From: Candidatus Gastranaerophilales bacterium
Lineage (GTDB): Bacteria > Cyanobacteriota > Vampirovibrionia > Gastranaerophilales > Gastranaerophilaceae
Length of the DNA: 64,000 nucleotides
Direction of reading: 5' to 3'
Assembly (NCBI GenBank): GCA_944323725.1
Contig: CALUTP010000013.1
Span: 1 to 64,000, forward strand
The notes below the pieces were generated by a model. The model saw only the letters and a program-made list of their open reading frames with translations, was not told the origin of the DNA and did not search any database. Below, piece after piece: positions 1 to 9,173 of the stretch (within the stretch, counting starts at the first letter, position 1; the number at the start of each line of letters is the position of its first letter). The translations under genes and the position numbers were made by a program.

Positions 1-1359
<1,359 letters not shown>

Positions 1360-1375
1360 TTTGTAAGGTAATAAT

Positions 1376-1768
1376 ATGCGTTTAAAAATAATTACTCATG
1401 AAAAAGTTGTTTTTGATGAAGATGTTGATGAAATTTATACCAAAGGTGCAGATGGTGAATTTGGTATTTTGAAAAATCATATTCCTTTAATGTCTGCTCT
1501 TGATATTGGGGTTACTAAAGCAGTGCAAGCTGATAAAACTATATCTTTTACAACTATGGGCGGAGTGCTTCAATTTAAAGATGATGAGTGTATAATTCTT
1601 ACAACAACTGCAGAACGTGGTGATCAAATTGATGTAGCTAGGGCTAAAGAAGCTCTTGCAAGAGCTAAAGCTAGGTTAGCCGAGCAAGAAGCTGAAATTG
1701 ATACAAAAAGAGCGGAAGCTGCTGTTGCTCGTGCAATGGCAAGGCTTAAAGCTACTTTAAACGATTAA
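1376..1768 (+). CDS. atpC: ATP synthase F1 subunit epsilon
   Basis: Epsilon subunit of the F1 central stalk, which couples rotation and can inhibit ATP hydrolysis. The 130 residues have the usual layout: an N-terminal beta sandwich (GADGEFGILKNHIPLMSALD is the typical core) and a C-terminal two-helix domain rich in Ala, Arg and Glu from about residue 85. A TAAGGT ribosome site lies 8 bases before the ATG. It is the last gene of the atp operon; no strong terminator hairpin follows, and the next 230 bases hold an antisense prepilin remnant. Confidence 0.96.
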   Translation: MRLKIITHEKVVFDEDVDEIYTKGADGEFGILKNHIPLMSALDIGVTKAVQADKTISFTTMGGVLQFKDDECIILTTTAERGDQIDVARAKEALARAKARLAEQEAEIDTKRAEAAVARAMARLKATLND

Positions 1769-1782
1769 TAAACTCTTTTAGC

Positions 1783-2010
1783 TTAGAATTTCCAAGGATA
1801 GTCAGATGGTATTTTCCAGCCATTTTCTTGTATTAAAGCTGCACAAGCGTGTCTGTAAGCAGAATCATTATTTGTGCAACTTTGTAATTTTGTTTCATGA
1901 GTACTGTTGGTTATATCAGGTTCAATTATCTGCTTTTGAGGTTTATATACAAATAAAAAAGAGTTTATTTTTATATTCAGTGACTTCTGAACTTGTTTAA
2001 AGTATAATTT
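1783..2010 (-). pseudogene. C-terminal remnant of a type IV prepilin-like protein
   Basis: The minus strand is open from 2010 to a TAA at 1783-1785 but has no ATG, GTG or TTG start in frame. The last part reads SCTNNDSAYRHACAALIQ, then ENGWKIPSDYPWKF. This matches the C-terminal pattern of the two intact prepilins here: a Cys-containing segment, then CxALI(M/Q), then GW(E/Q)IKDDYPW. The N-terminal FTLAEV half is missing; upstream, the frame closes at 2011-2013 just beside the chromate transporter start at 2015. I read it as a 5'-truncated gene. The plus-strand ORF over the same bases has no coding character. Confidence 0.7.
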
Positions 2011-2014
2011 TTAT

Positions 2015-2569
2015 ATGGAAAAGACTTTTTGGAATATTTATAAAACTTTTTTTAAAGTAGGAACATTGTTGCTGGGTGGTGGCTATGTGATTCTTCCATT
2101 ATTGCAAAGTGAGCTTGTAGATAAAAAAAGGTGGGCTACTCATGATGAGTTATGCGAATTCTATGCATTAGGTCAGAGTTTACCAGGGATTATAGCGGCT
2201 AATATGTCTATTTTTGTAGGTTATAAACTTTTGAAACAAAAAGGTGCGTTTGCTGCTGCTAGTGGAATTATTACACCAGCGTTTTTGTCTATTATTTTAA
2301 TAGCAAAAATTTTAGAAGAACTTATAAATTTAAAATTTATTCAGAGTATTTTCTGGGGTGTTGCTGTTGGTGTTGTTATACTTATCCTTTTAGCAGTAAA
2401 AGAAATGTGGAATAAAAGTGTTATTGACAAATTTACAATGGTTGTTTTTATGTCGGCTTTTATTCTTTCATGTTTTAGAGTCTCCCCAGTGCTTGTAATA
2501 ATCACTTCAGCAGTTGCTGGAATTATTTACAGGCTTATCATAAACAAGAAAAAAGGATGTGAGGAATGA
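2015..2569 (+). CDS. chrA: Chromate transporter family (CHR), N-terminal-type half
   Basis: Inner-membrane protein of the CHR family, which exports chromate by an anion/proton mechanism in characterised members; the true substrate here is unknown. The 184 residues carry the family signature near the N-terminus (FKVGTLLLGGGYVILPLL), then LPGIIAANMSIFVGYK and about five hydrophobic segments. This is the short single-domain form that works as a pair. It overlaps the second half by four bases (ATGA), so the two are co-translated. No clear Shine-Dalgarno is visible before this ATG. Confidence 0.9.
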   Translation: MEKTFWNIYKTFFKVGTLLLGGGYVILPLLQSELVDKKRWATHDELCEFYALGQSLPGIIAANMSIFVGYKLLKQKGAFAAASGIITPAFLSIILIAKILEELINLKFIQSIFWGVAVGVVILILLAVKEMWNKSVIDKFTMVVFMSAFILSCFRVSPVLVIITSAVAGIIYRLIINKKKGCEE

Positions 2570-3093
2570 TTTATTTGAAATTATTTTTAGAATTTTTTCA
2601 TATAGGTCTATTTTCTTTTGGTGGAGGGTATGCTACACTTCCTTTTTTATATCACATAGCTGAAGTACAGCATTGGTATAGTGCTAAACAACTGTCTGAT
2701 ATGGTAGCGGTTTCTTCAGTTACACCTGGACCTGTCGGCGTAAATGTTGCAACATTTGCAGGGTTTGTGACTTCTGGGGTAATGGGGTCGTTGATTGCTA
2801 CAACTGCTGTTATATTACCTTCTTATGTTTTAGTTATTATTGTCTCAAAACTTTTAGAAAAATTCAAAGAAAATAAATCGGTACAGGCTGCGATATATGG
2901 TCTAAAACCTGGCGGATGTGGGTTGCTCGCTGCTGTTGGGGTTAGAATGTTTTTAGAAAATTTTAGTTTTCTAGGTACTTTATTGTTTTGTGTTTTATTA
3001 TACATAAGTTTTATAAAGAAAAAAGATCCGCTGTTTTATTTAGGATTTTCTGCTATATTTGGTTTGCTTGTTGGATTTTTTCACTTGCTTTAG
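2566..3093 (+). CDS. chrA: Chromate transporter family (CHR), second half
   Basis: Partner of the preceding short CHR protein; the two likely form one transporter. The 175 residues repeat the family motif (FHIGLFSFGGGYATLPFL) and contain the typical VSSVTPGPVGVNVATFAGF stretch with its TPGP turn, followed by several hydrophobic helices. Its ATG overlaps the stop of the upstream gene and an AGGA-like ribosome site lies within that gene. Long-chain ChrA proteins are fusions of such halves, so the split form is ancestral-like and not a frameshift. Confidence 0.9.
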   Translation: MIYLKLFLEFFHIGLFSFGGGYATLPFLYHIAEVQHWYSAKQLSDMVAVSSVTPGPVGVNVATFAGFVTSGVMGSLIATTAVILPSYVLVIIVSKLLEKFKENKSVQAAIYGLKPGGCGLLAAVGVRMFLENFSFLGTLLFCVLLYISFIKKKDPLFYLGFSAIFGLLVGFFHLL

Positions 3094-3122
3094 TTGAAAA
3101 GTTAGTAAAAATAGTTTATAAT
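3094..3122 (+). promoter_or_regulatory. Near-consensus sigma-70 promoter of a tiny ORF
   Basis: TTGAAA at 3094-3099 and TATAAT at 3117-3122 are separated by 17 bases. An AAAGGAG ribosome site (about 3135-3142) and an ATG at 3149 follow, so transcription would enter the 15-codon ORF with the poly-G tract. Confidence 0.65.
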
Positions 3123-3148
3123 AAAAATATAATTAAAGGAGAACAGAT

Positions 3149-3196
3149 ATGCAGAAGTCAGTAATAGCAATAATTTCGGGGGGGGGGGCGGCCTAA
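3149..3196 (+). CDS. Tiny ORF containing an 11-G tract (possible phase switch or gene remnant)
   Basis: ATG at 3149 follows a good AAAGGAG site. It reads MQKSVIAIIS, then runs through eleven consecutive Gs (3178-3188) giving GGG, then AA and TAA at 3194-3196. With one G fewer the frame continues through RPNLSNKFANTLKSSQPVYDSG to TGA at 3255-3257, inside the terminator, giving about 36 residues. The start resembles the first residues of phosphofructokinase-type enzymes (xIAIxSGGGxAPG), so it could be a decayed 5' end. The promoter, ribosome site and terminator are intact. Whether any peptide is made is unknown. Confidence 0.4.
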   Translation: MQKSVIAIISGGGAA

Positions 3197-3232
3197 TTTA
3201 AGCAATAAATTTGCGAATACCCTTAAAAGTAG

Positions 3233-3262
3233 TCAGCCAGTGTATGATAGTGGCTGATTTTT
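3233..3262 (+). terminator. Intrinsic terminator after the tiny ORF
   Basis: Inverted repeat TCAGCCA (3233-3239) and TGGCTGA (3251-3257), then a TTTTT run. It insulates the upstream unit from the prepilin gene at 3335. Confidence 0.75.
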
Positions 3263-3334
3263 TAGTGTCAAAGAATTAAATATTAAAACTTATAATAAAT
3301 AAAGTGAAATATAAGAAGAAAAGGAGATTCGCGA

Positions 3335-4039
3335 ATGAAAAAAGCCTTTACGTTAGCAGAGGTATTAATAACATTAGGAATAATAGGTATAGTTGCTGCG
3401 ATGACATTACCGACATTAGTCCAAACACATCAAAAGAAAGTGGTAGCAACAAGATTGAAACAAACATATAGTCAATTATATCAGGCTTTAAATATGGCTC
3501 AGGCCGATTATGGTGATATGAAAAATTGGGATGTAAATGATAATTATGGAACAGCAATAGAACCAGATAATGTTCAAAGTTCACAAATGGCAGCAGTTTT
3601 TGCTGAAAAATATTTCACTCCTTATCTGAAACATATAGGTAATCCCAGACGAGATAAACTTAAAAATCTAGGTTATACAGATTATAAAGGGAAAAACGGT
3701 GTTTTATATATTTCGGAAGATAATTACATATATTGTTTGGAATTACCTAATGGTGTTACCACATTTTTTAACTATAATGGTTCAGCTACTAATTATTCCT
3801 TACCTATTATATTTGTAGATGTTAATGGGAAAACTAAACCAAATATAGTTGGAAGAGATTTATTTATGTTTACTTTAGATTCAGTGAGCAAACTGAAAAT
3901 TTTACCCTCAGGACTTCAATCCACCAGAACTGATCTTCTTGAAAGCTGTTCAAACAGAGCAAGTGCACTTTCAAATTTAAAATGTACAGCACTTATAATG
4001 CAAGATGGTTGGGAAATAAAAGATGATTATCCTTGGTAA
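3335..4039 (+). CDS. Type IV prepilin-like protein with C-terminal DYPW motif
   Basis: Predicted pseudopilin or minor pilin with a class III signal: a short KKA leader, then FTLAEVLITLGIIG with Glu at position 5 of the mature protein, and a hydrophobic helix to about residue 27. The residue before Phe is Ala instead of the usual Gly, which still fits prepilin peptidase. The ~200-residue globular part has two Cys near the end (ESCSNR and LKCTAL) and finishes GWEIKDDYPW. The ATG follows AAAGGAG by eight bases. It overlaps the convergent yifB 3' end by 13 bases. It is not next to the pilus machinery genes but is probably processed by them. Confidence 0.85.
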   Translation: MKKAFTLAEVLITLGIIGIVAAMTLPTLVQTHQKKVVATRLKQTYSQLYQALNMAQADYGDMKNWDVNDNYGTAIEPDNVQSSQMAAVFAEKYFTPYLKHIGNPRRDKLKNLGYTDYKGKNGVLYISEDNYIYCLELPNGVTTFFNYNGSATNYSLPIIFVDVNGKTKPNIVGRDLFMFTLDSVSKLKILPSGLQSTRTDLLESCSNRASALSNLKCTALIMQDGWEIKDDYPW

Positions 4040-5568
4040 TCGCTGCTGTTAATCATTCTATATTGTAGTGCTTGCATTAGATGGCTTTGTTTTATAAGTT
4101 CAGAGCTATCTAGGTCTGCGATAGTTCTTGCAAGTTTTAGCACTCTATCATATCGTCTGCCAGAAAGTTGGTATTTTAATATTGCAGCTTTAAAAATTGT
4201 TTCGGAATCTTTATCTATTTTACAATATTTTTTTACAAGTTTTGGAGTTAATTCTGAATTTGTTAATATACCATCATTTTTATATCTTTCAGCTTGTATT
4301 TTTCTTGCTTTAATAATTCTTTTTCTTATTTTTTCAGAGGATTCCTCTTCTTGATTTGAGTTTATTAATTCTTCAGAAGTTAATCTAGGAACATCTATTT
4401 GCAGATCTATCCTATCTAATAGCGGGCCTGAAAGCTTTGCTAAATAACGGTTTATTTGATATTCAGAACAGGTGCATTGCTTTTCTTTATCGCCTAAATA
4501 TCCGCAAGGGCAAGGATTCATGGCTCCAAGCAAAATAAATTTCGCAGGATATTTTATCGAATGATTAGCTCTAGATATTACAATTTCGCTATCCTCAAGA
4601 GGTTGTCTTAGTACTTCAAGAACATTTCTTGGAAATTCTGCTATTTCATCTAAAAATAAAACACCTCGATGTGCAAGAGTAATTTCTCCAGGTTTAGGAT
4701 TGGAGCCTCCTCCGATTATCCCATTAGCTGATGCTGTATGATGTACAAATCTAAATGGCCGCTTTGTCATTAATGGCTCATCCGGAGATAAAAGCCCTGA
4801 TATGCTATATATTTTGGTAAGTTCTAGTGCTTCTTTCATCTCAAGAGGAGGAAGTATTGATGCAAAACACTTTGCCATTAGGGTTTTCCCTGATCCAGGG
4901 GAACCTGACATAAGCATATTATGTCCTCCTGCTGCTGCAATTTCTAACGCTCTTTTTGCTTTGTGCTGTCCTTTTACATCTTTAAAATCATATATGAAAT
5001 CTTCTTGAATTTTTTTTTGCAAATATTCAGAGGCATTAATCTTTGTAGGTTTTATTGGATTTTCTATAAAATGATTAACTACATCAGATAATGTATCAGC
5101 TCCATATACGTTTATATCTTCCACAAGGGCAGCTTCTTTAATGTTTTGTTCCGGGACTATTACATTTTTTATACCATAATCTTTAAAGCCTAAAACTATT
5201 GGTAATATCCCATTTACACCTCGTAGACTCCCATCAAGTGATAATTCCCCTGCAAAGCCGTAATCTTTTATCTTTTCTGGATCGATGATATTTTCTTCGA
5301 CTAAAATTCCAACTGCTATTGGTAAATCAAAATTTGTACCTTCTTTTTTTAAATCCGCTGGAGCAAGATTTATTACTACTTTTTTACTAGGAAAAGTTAA
5401 GTTCGAATTTTTAATTGCTGAGCGAACTCTAGCTCTTGCTTCATTAATAGCAGCATCTGGTAATCCAACAATGGATACTCCTGGTAGTGAATTAATTACA
5501 TCGGTCTCAACATCAACTTTGTATGCGTTTAGACCGATAACAGATGCTGTTGTTACTTTATTTACCAT
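4027..5568 (-). CDS. comM: YifB/ComM family Mg-chelatase-like AAA+ ATPase
   Basis: Member of the YifB/ComM family; ComM is a hexameric helicase that aids branch migration during natural transformation. It has an N-terminal Lon-protease-like fold (SLPGVSIVGLPDAAINEAR), P-loop GSPGSGKT, Walker B VLFLDEIAEF, the Cys cluster NPCPCGYLGDKEKQCTCS, and a C-terminal chelatase lid (LSGRRYDRVLKLARTIADL). I chose the ATG at 5568 (MVNKVTTASVIG), which aligns with the usual family start; an in-frame TTG at 5586 would add six residues. Neither start has a strong ribosome site. Length (~513) is normal. Confidence 0.93.
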   Translation of the reverse strand: MVNKVTTASVIGLNAYKVDVETDVINSLPGVSIVGLPDAAINEARARVRSAIKNSNLTFPSKKVVINLAPADLKKEGTNFDLPIAVGILVEENIIDPEKIKDYGFAGELSLDGSLRGVNGILPIVLGFKDYGIKNVIVPEQNIKEAALVEDINVYGADTLSDVVNHFIENPIKPTKINASEYLQKKIQEDFIYDFKDVKGQHKAKRALEIAAAGGHNMLMSGSPGSGKTLMAKCFASILPPLEMKEALELTKIYSISGLLSPDEPLMTKRPFRFVHHTASANGIIGGGSNPKPGEITLAHRGVLFLDEIAEFPRNVLEVLRQPLEDSEIVISRANHSIKYPAKFILLGAMNPCPCGYLGDKEKQCTCSEYQINRYLAKLSGPLLDRIDLQIDVPRLTSEELINSNQEEESSEKIRKRIIKARKIQAERYKNDGILTNSELTPKLVKKYCKIDKDSETIFKAAILKYQLSGRRYDRVLKLARTIADLDSSELIKQSHLMQALQYRMINSSDYQG

Positions 5569-5589
5569 ATCCAAAGTGTACAACAAAAA

Positions 5590-6012
5590 TTAAATAAATA
5601 CATCAATGCCTTTTTTTACGCAATAAATCCCTAGTGCACCAGCTCCTAACAAACCTAGTATTGTCAAATATTTGGAGTTTTGTTCTTTAATACTTAGTCC
5701 TTCTTCCTTCAAATAAGTTTTATTACCTATATTTTCAACAACAAGACCTTTTGGCAGAAATTTGGTTATAAATTCTTGACCATAATGCAGTTTTGGCATC
5801 CCTTTTGTAATGGTAATCATTCTTTGGGAGTTTTCTCTTACACTATTTGGAATATAGGCATGTATATAGAAGTCATCTGGGAGCTTCCTTTCCTGATTAG
5901 CTTTTTTTACCTGCTCATTTGTCATTTTGGGAACTTGTAGATAGCTTCCCTGTAAGTAGTTAAGTTTTGTCGGAGCCACATTATCAAAAGTTTGTCTAAA
6001 TGTAACTTTCAT
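5590..6012 (-). CDS. Hypothetical protein with C-terminal membrane helix
   Basis: Not recognised. The 140 residues begin MKVTFRQTFDNVAP, are soluble-looking and basic in the middle, and end with a hydrophobic stretch (TILGLLGAGALGIYCVKK) that could be a tail anchor. The gene lies 21 bases upstream of yifB on the same strand and may be co-transcribed with it. It is divergent from the glycosyltransferase at 6062 with only 49 bases between them. No strong ribosome site is visible. Confidence 0.7.
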   Translation of the reverse strand: MKVTFRQTFDNVAPTKLNYLQGSYLQVPKMTNEQVKKANQERKLPDDFYIHAYIPNSVRENSQRMITITKGMPKLHYGQEFITKFLPKGLVVENIGNKTYLKEEGLSIKEQNSKYLTILGLLGAGALGIYCVKKGIDVFI

Positions 6013-6061
6013 TCAATAATTAAAACATATAATTTATTTTTTTGCTAGAATTATAAAAGAC

Positions 6062-7051
6062 ATGGATAAGATTAATAAAATACTTGTAATAAATTTTGGC
6101 GGAATAGGTGATGAGATTTTCTTTTTGCCGTCTTTAATTTCTTTAAAAAAAGAATTCCCGCAGGCTGAAATTACCTTAGCGCTTGAACCAAGAAGTAAAA
6201 GTGTTAAAGATTTAACTGATGTTATAAATGAATTAATTCTTGTGGATGTTAAAGGCAAAAGCAAATATTTGGAATTGTTGAAGCTTATTTTTAAAGCAAG
6301 AGCCGGCCATTTTGATATGGTAATTTCTTCTGGAGGAAATAAATTAATAAGTATTTTACTATGGCTTACTGGTATTAAAAAAAGATATGGGTATAATACA
6401 GGCTACTTAAGTAAAAAACTGCTAACTGAAGCTGTTACATTAAATAAAAATCAATATGCTTGTGCTATGTATCATGATTTAGTAACTCCTATTACTTCAT
6501 ATAGGACATATTTGCCTGAAATAAATGTCCAGCCAGATGATAAAATTCCTAATTCTGTTTTAATTCATCCTGGGGTAAGTAAAATGAGTGTCCAAAAAGG
6601 TATGATAAAAACTATAGATGCTAAAACTTGGGCAGAAGTTATTGATTTGCTTATAGAAAAGGGTAAACTTGTTATTCTGGCAGGCGGACCTGATGATAAA
6701 GAGTGTATTGAAACTATTAGGTCTTTAGTTAAGAGTAAAAATTTTGAAGATTATTATGGCAAAACAAAAAGTTTAAAAGATTTAGCCATATTAATCTCAA
6801 AAGCAGAACAGTTTATTTGTTCTGATTCTGCACCTTTGCATGTTGCTGTTGCTTTGAAAACTAAAACTTTTGTTATTTTCGGACCAACGGATGATAAAAA
6901 ATTAATACCGCAGTCTGATAATGTGATAGCAATTAAAGCAAAAGATAAATGCCCTATAAAACCATGTCTTTGGGAACATCGCTATATTACCTGTGATAAA
7001 CTTGATTGTCTAAAAATTAGTGCAGGTGATATTGCTAAGTTAATACATTAA
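6062..7051 (+). CDS. Glycosyltransferase family 9 (heptosyltransferase-like)
   Basis: Likely transfers an ADP-heptose-type sugar to lipopolysaccharide core or a related glycan on the cytosolic face. The 329 residues show the GT9 layout: N-terminal Rossmann half beginning ILVINFGGIGDEIFFLPSL, a middle SVLIHPGVSK motif at the nucleotide-sugar half, and near the C-terminus SKAEQFICSDSAPLHVAVAL followed by FVIFGPTD, the conserved donor-binding region. It is not in an obvious LPS operon; the next gene, 27 bases downstream, is a small unknown protein. Exact acceptor and sugar cannot be told. Confidence 0.88.
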   Translation: MDKINKILVINFGGIGDEIFFLPSLISLKKEFPQAEITLALEPRSKSVKDLTDVINELILVDVKGKSKYLELLKLIFKARAGHFDMVISSGGNKLISILLWLTGIKKRYGYNTGYLSKKLLTEAVTLNKNQYACAMYHDLVTPITSYRTYLPEINVQPDDKIPNSVLIHPGVSKMSVQKGMIKTIDAKTWAEVIDLLIEKGKLVILAGGPDDKECIETIRSLVKSKNFEDYYGKTKSLKDLAILISKAEQFICSDSAPLHVAVALKTKTFVIFGPTDDKKLIPQSDNVIAIKAKDKCPIKPCLWEHRYITCDKLDCLKISAGDIAKLIH

Positions 7052-7078
7052 TAAATATACATTAGAAAGGAAAAAACA

Positions 7079-7459
7079 ATGATTTCAAAAGTACAACAAT
7101 CCCCAACTTTTCAAGCTGTAAAAATTTCAGGCAATAATATGCCTGAGTCTGTAAAAATTGCTATTAGCTCTTCAAGAGCATTTCAAAAATTTGGTAAATT
7201 TTATGATGCTGATGTTAGCTATATAAAAGTAGCAAGTTCTAAAAATCCGAAAGTTCAGCATCCAGCGCTTATGATAAATGAAGTTAAGCCTGTTGGTATA
7301 TTAGGAAAATTGTTAGATAAGTTTAGAACAGGTAAAAATAAACAACAGTTTGTATATATAACTACAAGAGGGCAAGAAGATGCTGATTTAGGCAGAAAAT
7401 TGGAAACTGTTTCAAGCAAATATTTAATAAATAAATATCGTAAGGCAACAAAATCTTAA
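7079..7459 (+). CDS. Small hypothetical protein
   Basis: Not recognised. The 126 residues are basic with no signal peptide or membrane helix. The N-terminus (MISKVQQSPTFQAVKISG) recalls a short FxG/FxA-type N-terminal motif seen in several small proteins of this window (see 26073). An AAAGGA ribosome site precedes the ATG. It probably shares a transcript with the GT9 gene and is closed by the strong hairpin at 7461-7494. Confidence 0.75.
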   Translation: MISKVQQSPTFQAVKISGNNMPESVKIAISSSRAFQKFGKFYDADVSYIKVASSKNPKVQHPALMINEVKPVGILGKLLDKFRTGKNKQQFVYITTRGQEDADLGRKLETVSSKYLINKYRKATKS

Positions 7460-7460
7460 T

Positions 7461-7494
7461 AAAAATGGCAGAGCTTTAAGCTCTGCCATTTTTT
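7461..7494. terminator. Bidirectional intrinsic terminator
   Basis: AATGGCAGAGCT, loop, AGCTCTGCCATT with A-run on one side and T-run on the other. It ends the plus-strand unit (7079) and also the minus-strand SDR gene at 7493. Confidence 0.9.
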
Positions 7495-8194
7495 ATATCC
7501 CTACACTTAAGCCAGCACATAAGTTTATGCCTTGTCCGGTAATACCCCTTGCTTCTTCTGAGATTAAGTATTTGCAAAGGGTTGCAATTTCTTCCGGTTT
7601 TACAAATCGTTTTTGAGGAATACATTCAATCAGTTCTTCTTTTGTGAATTCACTATCTTCAACTGATTTATTCCCTAATTCAGTATCCACCCAGCCGGGG
7701 TTAATTGTATTTACTGTAATATTGTATTCTGCAAGTTCTAGTGCTAGGGCTTTTGTTAGTCCAATCAGCCCGGCTTTACTTGAAGAATAAATGCTTGCAT
7801 ATGCTTCTCCCATTACTCCTGAAATTGAACCGATATTTATAATTCTCCCCCATTTGTTTTTTTTCATGAATGGTACTGCTGTTGAAATTAATTTTATCGG
7901 AGTTATAAGGTTTGTTGTAAAAATTCGGTCAACTGTATCAGGTTGTGTTGAATCTATTGCACTGTATAAGTATTCACCTGCATTGTTTATTAATATGTCT
8001 ATTTTTTCTCCTTTTATAAATTCTTGTAAATTTGTTATATCTTTAGATAGGTCACATATACAAAAAGCTTTTGCTCCAATAGTTTTCAATGCTTCCTTGT
8101 CTCGGCCTGTTACAAATACATTCCCAATTGATAAAAGTTCTTTTGCAATAGCTGCTCCTATCCCTTTAGAAGCTCCTGTTATCAATATATTCAT
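7493..8194 (-). CDS. Short-chain dehydrogenase/reductase (FabG-like)
   Basis: NAD(P)-dependent oxidoreductase of the classical SDR family, about 233 residues. It shows the cofactor motif TGASKGIG near the N-terminus, NNAGEY, the catalytic Ser in INIGSISG and YSSSK (Tyr-x3-Lys), and C-terminal INPGWVDTELG. The ATG at 8194 is chosen over an upstream in-frame start because AAAGGAG sits just before it and it overlaps the tcdA stop as TAATG. Close to 3-oxoacyl-ACP reductases, but a role outside fatty acid synthesis is equally possible. Last gene of a minus-strand run starting at 9860. Confidence 0.88.
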   Translation of the reverse strand: MNILITGASKGIGAAIAKELLSIGNVFVTGRDKEALKTIGAKAFCICDLSKDITNLQEFIKGEKIDILINNAGEYLYSAIDSTQPDTVDRIFTTNLITPIKLISTAVPFMKKNKWGRIINIGSISGVMGEAYASIYSSSKAGLIGLTKALALELAEYNITVNTINPGWVDTELGNKSVEDSEFTKEELIECIPQKRFVKPEEIATLCKYLISEEARGITGQGINLCAGLSVGI

Positions 8195-8931
8195 TAATTG
8201 TACTCCTTTAAAAAAGCTCTTGTTATATATGATGCCATAAAAATTCCAGCGCAACTCGCTACGAATGGTGTCGATGCAGGTGTAATTTTAGTAAATTCAA
8301 TTTTTTCCCCGCTTTTAGTTATAATTTTTTCGGTCTCTGAAATTTTTTTTATAGAAAAAGGTTTCTCTCTGCTGGCTACAACTGTAATTCCTGAAATTAT
8401 TCCACGTTTTTTTAATTGGTAAATTATGTTTGATACAAATGGGGCATTTTTATTTTCAATTTCCGATATATCGCATATGTACAATTGCGAAGGATCAATC
8501 CTATTCCCGGCTCCCATAGAACTAATTACAGGTATGTTATTTTTTTTGCACATTTCGAGAAGTGTTATTTTGGAACGCATTGTGTCAATAGCATCTGCTG
8601 CAAAGTCAATATTATCAAAATTTTCAGTTGTATAAAAATCTTCTATAATATTTAACTTTATATCAGGATTGATGTCTTTAAGTCTTGATGCAGTAAGTCT
8701 TGCTTTACTTTCTCCAATAGTCGAGTTAAGTGCAATAATTTGCCGGTTTATATTGGAGGTAGAAACTTTATCAAAATCAAAAATTGTTAAAGTTCCAATA
8801 CCTGCCCTTGCTAGTGTTTCAGCACAATAACTGCCTACTCCGCCAAGTCCAAAGACTGCAACGTGTTTTGTTTGAAGTATTTTTTGATTTTCTTCGCCCC
8901 AAAAAAGGGTATTGCGTGAAAATATTTCCAC
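8194..8931 (-). CDS. tcdA: tRNA threonylcarbamoyladenosine dehydratase (TcdA, E1-like)
   Basis: ThiF/MoeB/E1-like enzyme that uses ATP to cyclise t6A37 in tRNAs to ct6A. The start region FSRNTLFWGEENQKIL matches the family, followed by the ATP-binding loop GLGGVGSYCAETLARAGIG, DFDKVSTSNINRQ, and the adenylation-site AADAIDT. It ends with a membrane-anchoring-like C-terminus (PASTPFVASCAGIFMASYI). The start codon is GTG at 8931. The 245-residue length is normal. It overlaps the SDR downstream by one base, so the two are translationally coupled. Confidence 0.93.
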   Translation of the reverse strand: MEIFSRNTLFWGEENQKILQTKHVAVFGLGGVGSYCAETLARAGIGTLTIFDFDKVSTSNINRQIIALNSTIGESKARLTASRLKDINPDIKLNIIEDFYTTENFDNIDFAADAIDTMRSKITLLEMCKKNNIPVISSMGAGNRIDPSQLYICDISEIENKNAPFVSNIIYQLKKRGIISGITVVASREKPFSIKKISETEKIITKSGEKIEFTKITPASTPFVASCAGIFMASYITRAFLKEYN

Positions 8932-8945
8932 GAAAGACTTCTTTC

Positions 8946-9170
8946 TTACTTAACAATCCCAAATCCGATTAGGAATGTGCATATTAAAAATATTGCAGCA
9001 ATTATTCCTGTAATTTTATTTAGCCCTTTTTCAGCACTTTTTTGAGAACTGAAAATTTGTGATGCTCCTCCAATTCCTGCGATGCCATCACCTTTAGGTG
9101 AATGTAATAGAATTAATATTACAAGTAAAATTGCAGTTATGATTTGTATTGTCCATAAAAATGTTAACAT
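8946..9170 (-). CDS. secG: SecG subunit of the Sec translocon
   Basis: Small SecYEG accessory membrane protein. The 74 residues contain two hydrophobic helices (about 5-22 and 53-72) with the conserved cytosolic loop LLHSPKGDGIAGIGGASQIF between them, where other SecG proteins have the (S/P)xKGxGL..(F/G)GG pattern. The gene lies three bases after the NrtR-like regulator and 14 bases before tcdA. Confidence 0.93.
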   Translation of the reverse strand: MLTFLWTIQIITAILLVILILLHSPKGDGIAGIGGASQIFSSQKSAEKGLNKITGIIAAIFLICTFLIGFGIVK

Positions 9171-9173
9171 TTT

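Noticed and set aside
1806..2000. 64-residue plus-strand ORF after atpC
   Set aside because: No ribosome site or family pattern; the opposite strand carries recognisable prepilin C-terminal sequence.
2566..3093. chrA split by a frameshift
   Set aside because: Each half has its own signature motif, normal short-chain CHR length and an ATGA overlap, the usual two-gene form.
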